This document shows positions 9,490 to 17,917 of a DNA stretch of 64,000 nt, piece after piece. The position numbers and the translations under genes were made by a program. The notes below the pieces were generated by a model. That model was given only the letters and a program-made list of their open reading frames with translations. It did no database searches and was not told the origin of the DNA. The stretch is from Chryseosolibacter indicum (GTDB lineage Bacteria > Bacteroidota > Bacteroidia > Cytophagales > Cyclobacteriaceae). The stretch is taken from assembly GCF_018598585.1 (NCBI RefSeq), contig NZ_JAHESD010000002.1, positions 142,367-206,366 of the forward strand. The letters run 5' to 3'. The stretch's first letter is position 1. Every line of letters begins with the position of its first letter.

Positions 9490-9606
9490 ATGGAAAAAGA
9501 CACTCCACCTGTCTTCAAGTCCTGGCGTCAGTGGTACGTTCTTGTAATAGCCGTACTGGTTGTTCAGGTTGTTTTATATTACCTGTTAACCCAGTCATTC
9601 TCATGA
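9490..9606 (+). CDS. 38-residue single-pass membrane miniprotein
   Basis: Reads M E K D T P P V F K S W followed by RQWYVLVIAVLVVQVVLYYL and LTQSFS, then TGA. A short polar N-terminus with the FKSWRQWY aromatic/basic border leads into one transmembrane helix of about 20 residues. Its TGA overlaps the ATG of the symporter as ATGA (9603-9606), a classic sign of translational coupling and of a real gene. The layout (tiny membrane subunit directly before an SSS-family carrier) recalls DUF4212-type small subunits of acetate/solute symporters, but this one is shorter and I do not claim the same family. It probably assembles with, or stabilises, the symporter. Confidence 0.8.
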   Translation: MEKDTPPVFKSWRQWYVLVIAVLVVQVVLYYLLTQSFS

Positions 9607-11297
9607 ACAGTTTAGATTGGGTAGTGCTTATAGGCACCGTTGCTTTTATTGTTACCTATGGAACATGGAAGACAAGGAAGACAGCAACCATGGAAGGCTA
9701 TCTGAAGGGTGATAGTTCCCTTAAATGGTGGATGATCGGCATTTCTATTATGGCTACGCAAGCGAGCGCTGTAACTTTCCTATCAACACCTGGGCAGGCG
9801 ATAGAAGATGGAATGCGTTTTCTTCAGTTCTACTTTGGTCTTCCAATTGCCATGGTCATTATTTCAGTTACTATGGTACCTATCTATTATAAGTTGAAGG
9901 TATACACTGCGTATGAGTATCTTGAAAACCGATTCGACCTTAAAACACGTTCTCTCGCTGCAGTATTGTTTCTTATACTTAGAGGGCTTTCCGCAGGTAT
10001 AACATTGTATGCTCCTGCATTGGTTCTTTCAACAATATTGGAGTGGCGTATTTCGATCACCACTGTAATAATCGGTTCACTGGTTATCATCTACGTTGTA
10101 TCCGGAGGAACTAAGGCAGTTAGCCTAACCCAACGTCATCAGATGGCTGTAATCATGAGCGGAATGATACTGGCCGGGATACTTGCATTTTCAATGTTGC
10201 CTCATGATGTTTCATTTATAGATACTGTTACAATAGCAGGGGAATTGGGAAAGCTCAACCTTGTTAATATAGAATTCAATCCCAATGACAGATACAACAT
10301 TTGGTCCGGACTTATTGCAGGTACCTTTCTGTTTCTTTCTTACTTCGGAACAGATCAGTCGCAGGTAGCGCGTTACCTAGGAGGCGCTTCAATTGCTGAA
10401 AGCAGATTGGGACTTATCTTCAACGGTCTGCTTAAAATCCCAATGCAGTTCATTATTCTTTTTATCGGTGTGCTGGTATACGTATTCTATCTCTTCCATC
10501 AACCCCCCATATTTCATAATACAGTGCTTAAAGAGACTGTAATGCAAACTGAAAGAGGTGATACCTTACGAGCTATTGATAATGCTTATACCAAAGTCTT
10601 TAACGAAAAGAAGGGTGAGGTTATTAACCTTGTTGATGCTATTCACGCAAAAGACGAGCGTAGCGTGAAGGCAGCACGTTCAAAAATAAAGGCAATTGAA
10701 GAAGAAGAAAAGCTACTAAGAGATTCTACAAGAGCCATTATTAAGAATGCGCTCCCTGCCGCCAAAGTTCAAGACCGGGATTATATCTTTTTAAATTTTG
10801 TACTGAATAATTTACCGCATGGAATTATCGGCTTACTTCTCGCCGTCATGTTTTCTGCAGCCATGTCGTCAATGGCAGGCGAACTAAATGCGTTGGCATC
10901 AACAACAACAGTGGATATCTACAAAAGATCGGTTGCCATCAATCAATCAGAAGTAGTATACATTAAAGCTTCAAAATGGTTTACTATTGCGTGGGCAATT
11001 CTCGCTATGGCTTTTGCTATGCTTGCAAGCTTTGCAGAGAACCTGATACAATTCGTTAATATAGTTGGGTCACTATTCTATGGAACTATTCTTGGTATTT
11101 TTCTTACAGCTTTCTATGTGAAGTATGTGAAAGGCACGGCTGTTTTTTGGTCAGCGCTTATAGCAGAGGGAATTGTTTTCTATTGTTACTTCTTTACCGA
11201 TATTGCTTTTCTACTCTACAACATAATTGGATGTATCAGTGTTATACTAATATCCATTCTTACGCAGGCGTTTATTCAAAAGCAACGTATTGCGTAA
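9603..11297 (+). CDS. Sodium:solute symporter (SSS family)
   Basis: A 564-residue carrier of the SSS/SLC5 family that uses the sodium gradient to import a solute (sugars, sialic acids, amino acids or similar). About 13 hydrophobic helices are visible. Characteristic stretches are MATQASAVTFLSTPGQA (about residues 50-66, sodium-site helix), YEYLENRF, and LAVMFSAAMSSMAGELNALAST (about 415-436). Unusually, a soluble, highly charged insertion of about 90 residues (roughly 305-395, with KAARSKIKAIEEEEKLL) separates two membrane helices. I chose the ATG at 9603, which overlaps the miniprotein stop; a start at 9531 would merely read the miniprotein in another frame. Co-transcription with the secreted PIG-L deacetylase suggests import of a deacylated amino-sugar-type compound, which is inference. 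Confidence 0.92.
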   Translation: MNSLDWVVLIGTVAFIVTYGTWKTRKTATMEGYLKGDSSLKWWMIGISIMATQASAVTFLSTPGQAIEDGMRFLQFYFGLPIAMVIISVTMVPIYYKLKVYTAYEYLENRFDLKTRSLAAVLFLILRGLSAGITLYAPALVLSTILEWRISITTVIIGSLVIIYVVSGGTKAVSLTQRHQMAVIMSGMILAGILAFSMLPHDVSFIDTVTIAGELGKLNLVNIEFNPNDRYNIWSGLIAGTFLFLSYFGTDQSQVARYLGGASIAESRLGLIFNGLLKIPMQFIILFIGVLVYVFYLFHQPPIFHNTVLKETVMQTERGDTLRAIDNAYTKVFNEKKGEVINLVDAIHAKDERSVKAARSKIKAIEEEEKLLRDSTRAIIKNALPAAKVQDRDYIFLNFVLNNLPHGIIGLLLAVMFSAAMSSMAGELNALASTTTVDIYKRSVAINQSEVVYIKASKWFTIAWAILAMAFAMLASFAENLIQFVNIVGSLFYGTILGIFLTAFYVKYVKGTAVFWSALIAEGIVFYCYFFTDIAFLLYNIIGCISVILISILTQAFIQKQRIA

Positions 11298-11463
11298 ATA
11301 GTTATCAGCTTAAATTTTGATGCCAAGAAGTACAGACTTTATTCGTTGATGTCATTCATTTAACTATTAATCAATCTATCGACTTCAACGGCAAAATGAT
11401 CAACTTATTTCTTTTCTCACCGTAACTAGTTACAATCTGAAACCTGTAAAAATGTAGAATTAT

Positions 11464-11988
11464 ATGATACCAGATAAAGTTATCTATACAGATGGGAGGG
11501 ATGTAACAGTTACAGATTCTGCTCTCAAAGTTAAAAATACAGCTTATAATATAAGTGGTATTACAAAGATGTGTTTGTGGACTATAAAGCCGCAACGTTG
11601 GCCTGCAGTACTTCTGCTCTTACTTGGCATAGCAGGCTTAGTATGTGGATGGATGGGGCTATTGCCCGAAAGTATGAATATGAATACCAATAGTGGTGTC
11701 ATTAATAGTAATACCCTCGCCTTATGGATTGGTGCGGCATTAACCGTTATTGGAATAATTGCGTTGGTGGTAGCAAAAGAAAGATATGCCGTGCGCATTG
11801 CTACTGCTGAAGGAGAGAAGAACGCCGTAGTAAGTTATAAGCGGGAGTATATTGCTCAGATTGTTGACGCACTTAATAAAGCGTTTTCATTCAATACAAC
11901 GCAAAATACATTTGCCAGCTCACAACCTTCGGGTTATACTACGAGCACTTCAACATCAGGGAAAAGTTATGTAACAATAAAAGAATAA
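11464..11988 (+). CDS. DUF6232-like membrane protein
   Basis: A 174-residue protein with an N-terminal soluble part (MIPDKVIYTDGRDVTVTDS...) that ends in a conserved-looking KNTAYNISGI stretch, then two transmembrane helices (about residues 44-65 and 80-102) and a C-terminal cytoplasmic segment (YAVRIATAEGEKNAVVS, REYIAQIVDALNKAF). This architecture (a bacterial-PH-like strand pattern, two helices, then a paired strand/helix segment) matches what is annotated as DUF6232, of unknown function. The Ser/Thr-rich tail follows the domain. It stands alone, with its own terminator at 12033-12060. Confidence 0.75.
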   Translation: MIPDKVIYTDGRDVTVTDSALKVKNTAYNISGITKMCLWTIKPQRWPAVLLLLLGIAGLVCGWMGLLPESMNMNTNSGVINSNTLALWIGAALTVIGIIALVVAKERYAVRIATAEGEKNAVVSYKREYIAQIVDALNKAFSFNTTQNTFASSQPSGYTTSTSTSGKSYVTIKE

Positions 11989-12003
11989 GTTGGTTTCAGT
12001 AAG

Positions 12004-12060
12004 GCTGTAGATTATAAAATCTACAGCGTAATAGATCTGCTCTTAGAGCAGATCTTTTTT
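12004..12060 (+). terminator. Tandem hairpins ending the DUF6232-like gene
   Basis: Two consecutive stem-loops. GCTGTAGATT (12004-12013) pairs with AATCTACAGC (12018-12027) across a 4-nt loop. AGATCTGCTC (12033-12042) pairs with GAGCAGATCT (12046-12055) and is followed directly by a T-run, the form of an intrinsic terminator on the plus strand. Confidence 0.85.
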
Positions 12061-12064
12061 GTTT

Positions 12065-12101
12065 AAAAAAAAGAAGAGCTTTCAAATTCATGAAAGCTCT
12101 T
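12065..12101 (-). terminator. Terminator of the small secreted protein gene (minus strand)
   Basis: Perfect 11-bp stem AAGAGCTTTCA (12074-12084) and TGAAAGCTCTT (12091-12101) with a 6-nt loop. On the minus strand it is followed by CTTTTTTTT. It serves the convergent gene at 12150-12374 and sits back-to-back with the plus-strand terminators. Confidence 0.82.
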
Positions 12102-12149
12102 TCAATCTATATGGCTTTGGAAGAAAAGACGTGCGAATATCAAGTGGCA

Positions 12150-12374
12150 CTATTGAGCTAGCACCTGACCTCCATTGTTCACTTTTACAAGTTTAACGGT
12201 GTCTCCGTTACAATCTACACCTTTTCCGAATTCAATAATGGTATAACCTACACATTTCTTTTTTACTACTGATGCGTTACTAGCATTTTGTGCAGACTCA
12301 TTTTTTGGAATATCAGCACCGATTAGAACAAATACTAATGCTGCTAGGCCTGGGGCAATAATAAGTTTTTTCAT
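12150..12374 (-). CDS. Small secreted protein with two cysteines
   Basis: A 74-residue protein with a signal peptide-like N-terminus (MKKLIIAPGLAALVFVLIGA, about residues 1-20) and a mature part containing two cysteines (KKKCVGYTII and GVDCNGDTVKLV), which could form one disulfide in the periplasm. The sequence recalls small Bacteroidota exported proteins of unknown function often found alone. It has a dedicated terminator at 12074-12101. Function unknown. Confidence 0.65.
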   Translation of the reverse strand: MKKLIIAPGLAALVFVLIGADIPKNESAQNASNASVVKKKCVGYTIIEFGKGVDCNGDTVKLVKVNNGGQVLAQ

Positions 12375-12630
12375 GCCTTTTAAGTTTAATGAGAAAGAAA
12401 ACGCGAATTTCAGGATTAACTCAACTGTATATCAATCGGTTATGCAAACCTTTAATTCGGGACTATATCTTAATAAAATATTGTGCCATTGATAAACCGG
12501 CTTAAAAAGGGCGCAATGTAATGCTGCTTGGGCAAAGTTTCTACAGCTGGTGAAATTTTCTATTCTAAAAAATTAAATGTTTGGTACAGTAATTTTCATA
12601 GGATAAGCATACCAAAAATGTTAGGAAATT

Positions 12631-14106
12631 ATGGGAAAAGATAGAGAAGGAACATTTCATCCTCGCAAAGGAAAACCATCTGGTGCGGGAAAAACAGAAC
12701 TTGGAACAACCGGGTTAAAAGATATTGACACTTCAGAGTTCGATAATTACTTAGACGTTGCGGATAGATATACAGTTGGAGAAGAACAGCCAGCTCCTAA
12801 TATTCCTGTAAGACATCCCAACAGAAATGTTGATAAGGGAGAAGAGAGAAAGCAGGAGAAAAGAGATAATAATAACAATACAAACGGTAGTTATAAAAGT
12901 AAAGCGGAGACATTTACAGTAGAGCGTACGTCAACGACGCCTGAAGAGCTACCTGCATTGATGTCTAAAGATCAATTAACAGCACTTGCTAATTTTAATT
13001 CTAGTGTATGTATTACTGCATATTTACCTACGCACAGCTTTGGTGGCGAGAAAAATGATCAGCGAGATAATATCGTATTTAAAAATATTCTCCAGCAAAT
13101 TACCAGTCAGCTTCGCGAGAAAGGTATGGACATGGGAAGGATAGAAACGCTGCTCAAGCCTGGTTATGATTTACTTCGAAATAATGAGTTCTGGTTAGAT
13201 CTTAAGCAAGGCCTGGGTGTTTATATAGCGGAGAATCATTTTAAATATATTAAAATGCCATTAGCTCCTACTGAAAAGATAATGATAAACTCATCGTTCT
13301 ACATCAGTCCGCTAATGCCAATCTTATCCAGTAAGGAGTACTTCTATGTGTTGGTGTTAAGTAAAAAGCAATGCAAGCTTTATAAAGCAGATGCTTTTGG
13401 GATGACATACGTACCAACGCCGGAAGTTCCTAATGGTGTTGATGATGTTGTTCGCTTTGAAGACAAGGACGACGAAAAATTGTTTAGAACAGATACAGCA
13501 GGTGCTGGGCAAGGTGCGAATTTCCATGGGCAAGGTGCTGGTAAGCCAGATGAGAAAAAGCATATTACCATCTATTTCGATGAGGTAGAGGAAACGTTGT
13601 GGCGCGACGTCTTCAATACTGAAAATGTACCACTTGTGCTTTGTGGGGTTGAATACCTGATACCACTTTACAAGAGTGTAGCTAAATATAAATTTATTTG
13701 GGATCAGCCTATTACAGGAAGTCACGAGCATGATGATATCAATACATTATATAAGCAAGCCCGACAACTCGTTGAGCCATACTTCCAGCAAAGGGTAAAC
13801 AGAGCATTGGAGAATTATGGAAACCAATCTGCCACTGGATTAACGTCCAGCATTGCAGCTGATGTGATTCCTGCAGCGCATTACGGAAAAGTATCGCATC
13901 TCTTTGTTCAGAAAGACGAACATATTTGGGGTACGTTTGACGAGATGGAGAATAAGCTGGTTATCAATGAATCGCAGCAAGGTAATGATGAGGATCTTAT
14001 TGATAAGGCAGTGATGAAGACCATTCTAACAGGTGGTGAAGTTCACATGCTCGAGAAAGAGCGTATGCCGGGCCAAAGCCAGATTGCAGCATTAATGAGA
14101 TATTAA
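12631..14106 (+). CDS. baeRF3-type protein (archaeo-eukaryotic release-factor-like domain)
   Basis: A 491-residue soluble protein. The first about 105 residues are charged and low-complexity (GKDREGTFHPRKGKPSG, many K/E/N), probably disordered. From about 110 to the end it follows the bacterial archaeo-eukaryotic release factor family 3 pattern: SVCITAYLPTH at the start, EFWLDLKQGLGVYIAE, SKEYFYVLVLSKKQCKLYKAD in the middle and the conserved ending GGEVHMLEKERMP...LMRY. Family members are predicted to act on the ribosome or stalled translation complexes; experimental support is slight. The next two genes follow within 10 bases each, so this begins an operon with the 69-residue protein and the GSP39-like SDR, pointing to a stress response. 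Confidence 0.82.
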   Translation: MGKDREGTFHPRKGKPSGAGKTELGTTGLKDIDTSEFDNYLDVADRYTVGEEQPAPNIPVRHPNRNVDKGEERKQEKRDNNNNTNGSYKSKAETFTVERTSTTPEELPALMSKDQLTALANFNSSVCITAYLPTHSFGGEKNDQRDNIVFKNILQQITSQLREKGMDMGRIETLLKPGYDLLRNNEFWLDLKQGLGVYIAENHFKYIKMPLAPTEKIMINSSFYISPLMPILSSKEYFYVLVLSKKQCKLYKADAFGMTYVPTPEVPNGVDDVVRFEDKDDEKLFRTDTAGAGQGANFHGQGAGKPDEKKHITIYFDEVEETLWRDVFNTENVPLVLCGVEYLIPLYKSVAKYKFIWDQPITGSHEHDDINTLYKQARQLVEPYFQQRVNRALENYGNQSATGLTSSIAADVIPAAHYGKVSHLFVQKDEHIWGTFDEMENKLVINESQQGNDEDLIDKAVMKTILTGGEVHMLEKERMPGQSQIAALMRY

Positions 14107-14116
14107 GATTTTACAT

Positions 14117-14326
14117 ATGCAGAATTACAGAATCTATTTTGGCGATGGTGAACGTAGTGAAGTAGTAAGGATATTACGCAGCCATCATGATATTATCATT
14201 GATAACATAGATGATAATAGCGTAGGAATTACGATAGAACGTGATGATGACGGTGCTTCTTATAGAAGTCTTATGGATGAAATCGATCGTGAAATTTTCT
14301 CTTTAAGAAGCGAATCAGGTATATAA
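14117..14326 (+). CDS. Small hypothetical protein in the baeRF3 operon
   Basis: A 69-residue soluble protein, MQNYRIYFGDGERSEVVRIL at the N-terminus, with a beta-alpha-beta-alpha feel and an acidic middle (DNIDDNSVGITIERDDDG). No cysteines or membrane segment. It sits 10 bases after the baeRF3 gene and 9 bases before the SDR, so it is almost certainly expressed as part of the same transcript. I do not recognise the family. Confidence 0.7.
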   Translation: MQNYRIYFGDGERSEVVRILRSHHDIIIDNIDDNSVGITIERDDDGASYRSLMDEIDREIFSLRSESGI

Positions 14327-14335
14327 ACTTTAGAT

Positions 14336-15199
14336 ATGGATTCATCAGTAATGCCAAAGGAAATTCCACCTCAGCATCAGGATAAACAACCTGGTATTGA
14401 GCAGGAGATGAATCCGAGGCCGGTCTATGATAATGACCAACCTGGCTTCGGTCGTCTTAAAGATAAAGTTGCAATTATTACCGGAGGAGACAGTGGTATA
14501 GGGAGGTCAGTGGCGGTTCTGTTCGCCAAGGAAGGAGCAGATGTTGCAATTGTTTACCTCAACGAACATGAGGATGCAGAAGAGACAGCGGCTCTCGTCA
14601 GAAAGTATGGCAAGGAAGCCTTGCTGATTCCTACTGATATTTCTGTTGAGGTTAATTGTAAAAATGCAGTTGACCAAACGGTAGAAAAGTTTGGAAGGTT
14701 AGATATTCTTGTTAATAACGCTGCAGTTCAGTATGAACAACACGATATACAGGATATATCAGCACAACAATGGGAATACACTTTCAGAGTGAATATCTTT
14801 TCGTACTTTTTTCTTTCTAAATATGCATCAGCATATATTCAGGAAGGTGGTTCAATTATCAATACCACGTCTGTAAATGCATATCGGGGAAATGAAGTAT
14901 TGATGGATTACTCAGCGACTAAGGGTGCAATTGTATCCTTTACAAGAAGTTTGTCGCAGTCATTAATTAAGAAAGGCGTTCGTGTAAATGCAGTAGCTCC
15001 TGGGCCGGTATGGACACCTTTAATACCTGCATCATTTGATGATGAGAAGGTAGAAAAGTTTGGTAAAGATACACCGATGCAGCGTCCCGCTCAACCGGTT
15101 GAGATTGCTACATGTTACGTGTTCCTTGCTTCCAACGAGGCTGCGTTCTTAACAGGACAAGTACTTCATCCGAATGGAGGTTCTATTATTAATACGTGA
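14336..15199 (+). CDS. SDR family oxidoreductase, general-stress-protein-39-like
   Basis: A 287-residue NAD(P)-dependent short-chain dehydrogenase. It has an N-terminal extension of about 40 residues rich in Pro/Gln (PPQHQDKQPGIEQEMNPRP), typical of the YdaD/YhdF/GSP39 subgroup induced by general stress. The Rossmann motif TGGDSGIG is at residues 49-56, NNAA at 127-130, and the catalytic Ser-Tyr-Lys reads S179, Y192, K196 (YSATKGA). The C-terminal TGQVLHPNGG also fits the family. It is the third gene of the baeRF3 operon, terminated by the hairpin at 15223-15254. The physiological substrate is unknown for most members. Confidence 0.93.
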   Translation: MDSSVMPKEIPPQHQDKQPGIEQEMNPRPVYDNDQPGFGRLKDKVAIITGGDSGIGRSVAVLFAKEGADVAIVYLNEHEDAEETAALVRKYGKEALLIPTDISVEVNCKNAVDQTVEKFGRLDILVNNAAVQYEQHDIQDISAQQWEYTFRVNIFSYFFLSKYASAYIQEGGSIINTTSVNAYRGNEVLMDYSATKGAIVSFTRSLSQSLIKKGVRVNAVAPGPVWTPLIPASFDDEKVEKFGKDTPMQRPAQPVEIATCYVFLASNEAAFLTGQVLHPNGGSIINT

Positions 15200-15222
15200 T
15201 TTTTGGGGTTTATTAAGACAGA

Positions 15223-15254
15223 AAGTTCGCAGATGAAAGTCTGCGAACTTTTTT
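15223..15254 (+). terminator. Intrinsic terminator of the baeRF3-SDR operon
   Basis: Perfect 11-bp stem AAGTTCGCAGA (15223-15233) and TCTGCGAACTT (15240-15250), 6-nt loop, followed by TTTT and more T/A sequence. Confidence 0.9.
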
Positions 15255-15313
15255 ATTTCTATTCATGGCAAGATTCTTTATTGTATTAACGCAATAAACA
15301 ATTATAAAACATC

Positions 15314-16288
15314 ATGGCGCTAATTGGGTATCATGCTTCACACGAACAGTTTAAACCAAGTGAACTGCTTCAATACGTAGCAATGGCAGAGCAAGCAGGG
15401 TTTCAGGCAGTAAATTCATCTGATCATTTTCATCCCTGGAGTAAACGTCAGGGGCAAAGTGGTTTTTCCTTTGCCTGGTTGGGTGCTGCATTACAAAGTA
15501 CAATGCTGCCTTATGGTGTTGTGTGTTCTCCAGGACAAAGATATCATCCAGCTATTGTTGCTCAGGCTGTATCTACTTTGTGCGAAATGTTTCCGGGAAG
15601 GTTTTGGATTTCGGTGGGAAGTGGTGAAGCGCTTAACGAACGTATCACAGGAGAGAAGTTTCCTGCCAAGCAGGAGCGCAACGAAAGATTGCTCGAGTGC
15701 GTGGAGATAATGCGAAGACTGCTGAGAGGGGAGAAGGTAACACATCATGGTCGGGTTATTGTCGAAGAAGCACAGTTATATACGCTTCCACAGATCCAGC
15801 CATTGATTATTGGGGCAGCAGTTACTACAGCAACTGCAGGATGGGTAGGTACCTGGGCCGACGGACTTATTACGATTAATGCTCCTGAAAGAGAATTAAA
15901 AGAGACTATAAAAGCTTTCCGGGAATCCGGAGGAGAAAAGAAGCCGATGTATCTGAAACTTCAACTATCCTATTCGAGAAATGAAGAGGAGGCGCTTAAA
16001 GGTGCATACGACCAATGGCGAACCAACATCTTCTCAGGCAAAGTACTCGGTGAACTATGGACAGTGGAGCAGTTTGATGCCATCGGGGAAATGATAAGAC
16101 CAGACGACATTAAAGATATGATACATATTTCTTCAGATATCCAAAAGCATGTCGATTGGATTAAGAAGTATATAGATATGGGGTTCGAGAAGATTATCCT
16201 GCATAATGTTAATCGTGAGCAGGAATACTTTATTCAGGAATTTGGAGAAAAAGTATTGCCCCATGTGTCGTCATTGCAGACTGCTTAA
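15314..16288 (+). CDS. LLM-class flavin/F420-dependent oxidoreductase (TIGR03885-like)
   Basis: A 324-residue luciferase-like monooxygenase-fold protein. The N-terminus MALIGYHASHEQFKPSELL, then AMAEQAGFQAVNSSDHFHPW (about residues 25-44), VCSPGQRYHPAIVAQA (about 71-86) and RFWISVGSGEALNE are typical of the group that includes F420-dependent glucose-6-phosphate dehydrogenase relatives; this exact set resembles the TIGR03885 subfamily. Members bind a flavin or deazaflavin; since Bacteroidota generally lack F420, FMN is the more likely cofactor (inference). It is followed after 14 bases by the sensory-rhodopsin-transducer-like gene, with which it probably forms an operon. Confidence 0.88.
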   Translation: MALIGYHASHEQFKPSELLQYVAMAEQAGFQAVNSSDHFHPWSKRQGQSGFSFAWLGAALQSTMLPYGVVCSPGQRYHPAIVAQAVSTLCEMFPGRFWISVGSGEALNERITGEKFPAKQERNERLLECVEIMRRLLRGEKVTHHGRVIVEEAQLYTLPQIQPLIIGAAVTTATAGWVGTWADGLITINAPERELKETIKAFRESGGEKKPMYLKLQLSYSRNEEEALKGAYDQWRTNIFSGKVLGELWTVEQFDAIGEMIRPDDIKDMIHISSDIQKHVDWIKKYIDMGFEKIILHNVNREQEYFIQEFGEKVLPHVSSLQTA

Positions 16289-16302
16289 TTTAAAAGTAAA
16301 TA

Positions 16303-16674
16303 ATGAAGGCAATTGGTAAAAAATTGTGGGTTATTGCCGAAGGTTATATACCCGAATATGGTACTGGTAAAGAACCGGAATTTTTAAGTCATGAAACCGC
16401 TTGTATTCTGAACACCTCAGATAAGCCAGCTCAAGTATCTATAACCATTTTCTTTAATGACAGGGAGCCCGCAGGTCCCTTTAAAATTACTGTTGAACCG
16501 AGAAGAACGCTACACCTTCGTTTTAATGATCTGAAAGAGCCAGAACAAGTTCCGTTGGGTACTGATTATGCCAGTGTTATAGAATCAGATACACCCATTG
16601 TAGTTCAACATACGCGGCTGGATTCTAGACAAGCTGAGAATGCAATTATGACAACTATTGCATATTCAGAATAG
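16303..16674 (+). CDS. Sensory rhodopsin transducer family protein (ASRT-like)
   Basis: A 123-residue soluble protein matching the family founded by the Anabaena sensory rhodopsin transducer: an early KLWVIAEGYIPE, then FLSHETACILNTSDKPAQVSI, the mid-domain FFNDREPAGPFKITVEPRRT, LHLRFNDL and the C-terminal VVQHTRLDSRQAENAIMTT. Structures of the family show a tetrameric all-beta fold, and most members occur without a rhodopsin; small-molecule or sugar binding has been suggested. No rhodopsin is present here. The gene sits 14 bases downstream of the LLM oxidoreductase, so a role in a metabolic or stress response is likelier than light signalling. Confidence 0.88.
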   Translation: MKAIGKKLWVIAEGYIPEYGTGKEPEFLSHETACILNTSDKPAQVSITIFFNDREPAGPFKITVEPRRTLHLRFNDLKEPEQVPLGTDYASVIESDTPIVVQHTRLDSRQAENAIMTTIAYSE

Positions 16675-16738
16675 GGTTAAATTGAGGAAGGAACTTTTAC
16701 TTCTTGTATTTTAGTTCTTCTTCTATCACCTTGACCAT

Positions 16739-17917
16739 ATGTTAAAATTGTTGAATATATTCTTGATCTTATCTGTATTGTTTTTCAGCTGCCAGGATGA
16801 TACAGCATCCGAAAAGCCGGCAGAGAAGAAATACTTTATCTCAGCGGAAGAAACGGCTGATATTCCCTTAGAAACATTGAAAGCACTCACTACAAGCCTT
16901 GGGCAACCCGATATAGCGGCGTTATTAAAATATAGTATTAAGTCTTATACAATTGTTTATGAGACTACTTTTAAAGGAGAGCCAATTCAAGCCTCAGGAC
17001 TTTTGATTATACCTCAGGGACTAACAGCAGACGCCCCGATAATCAGTGTGCAACACGGAACTACCTTCGTTAAAAGTGATGCTCCTTCTTTAGGAGCGTT
17101 TACAGGAATGGAATTATTTGCATCAGCAGGATATATTTCGTTAGTGCCTGACTTTATCGGTTATGGCAAATCTGCATCTGTATTTCACCCTTACTACGAT
17201 AAGGATCATTCAGCTTTTGCAGTAGTAGATATGATTAAGTCGGCAAAAGAATTTCTTGCCAGTAAGAAGATTGGCTTTAACGAAAAACTATTCCTTGCAG
17301 GTTACTCGGAAGGAGGATATGTGACATTGGCAGCTGCAAAAGAAATAGAAACGAACCCTTCACACAACCTTAAACTCACAGCTGTGGCAGCAGGAGCTGG
17401 TGGCTATGACTTGAATGAAATGCTTAAAGGAATAACCACAAGTACATATTATTCCTATCCAAGTTACCTCGCGTTTGTAATGATGTCGTACAACAACACT
17501 TACAACTGGAATAAACCGTTAAATTATTTTTTTAAACAACAATATGCTGATGCACTAAATCAGTATATGAACGGAGAATATGGTGGTTCTTTTATAAATC
17601 AAAAGTTAACGACTGATCTTAATTCGCTTTTTAATGCCGATTTTTATAGTCGATTGAAACAACCACAGGGAGAACCAGAACTAAAACAAGCACTGGCTAA
17701 TAATAGCATTGTAGGATGGAATACCGCCACGCCAATCCGGTTGTATCATGGTAGTAAAGATGAAATCATCCCTTATCAGAATTCTGAGTCAACATTAAAG
17801 AGCTTTAGAGAAGCTGGAAATAATAATGTCACGCTAACTATTATTCCTCAAGCTACCCATGGTAGCGGTCTTCAGCCGATGCTTCAGAACGTTATACCTT
17901 GGTTTCTTTCGTTATAA
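16739..17917 (+). CDS. Alpha/beta-hydrolase lipoprotein (secretory-lipase-like)
   Basis: A 392-residue esterase/lipase-like protein. The signal MLKLLNIFLILSVLFFSC has a lipobox with Cys at residue 18, so it is likely a lipid-anchored envelope protein. The alpha/beta-hydrolase core shows an oxyanion-type VQHGT (about residue 104), the nucleophile elbow GYSEGG (Ser near residue 190), a late Asp in YHGSKDEIIP (near 335) and a His in ATHGSG (near 375), which complete the triad. The architecture resembles the secretory lipase/LIP group. It is transcribed on its own. Substrate unknown; an ester of a small lipid or a polysaccharide acyl group is possible. Confidence 0.88.
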   Translation: MLKLLNIFLILSVLFFSCQDDTASEKPAEKKYFISAEETADIPLETLKALTTSLGQPDIAALLKYSIKSYTIVYETTFKGEPIQASGLLIIPQGLTADAPIISVQHGTTFVKSDAPSLGAFTGMELFASAGYISLVPDFIGYGKSASVFHPYYDKDHSAFAVVDMIKSAKEFLASKKIGFNEKLFLAGYSEGGYVTLAAAKEIETNPSHNLKLTAVAAGAGGYDLNEMLKGITTSTYYSYPSYLAFVMMSYNNTYNWNKPLNYFFKQQYADALNQYMNGEYGGSFINQKLTTDLNSLFNADFYSRLKQPQGEPELKQALANNSIVGWNTATPIRLYHGSKDEIIPYQNSESTLKSFREAGNNNVTLTIIPQATHGSGLQPMLQNVIPWFLSL

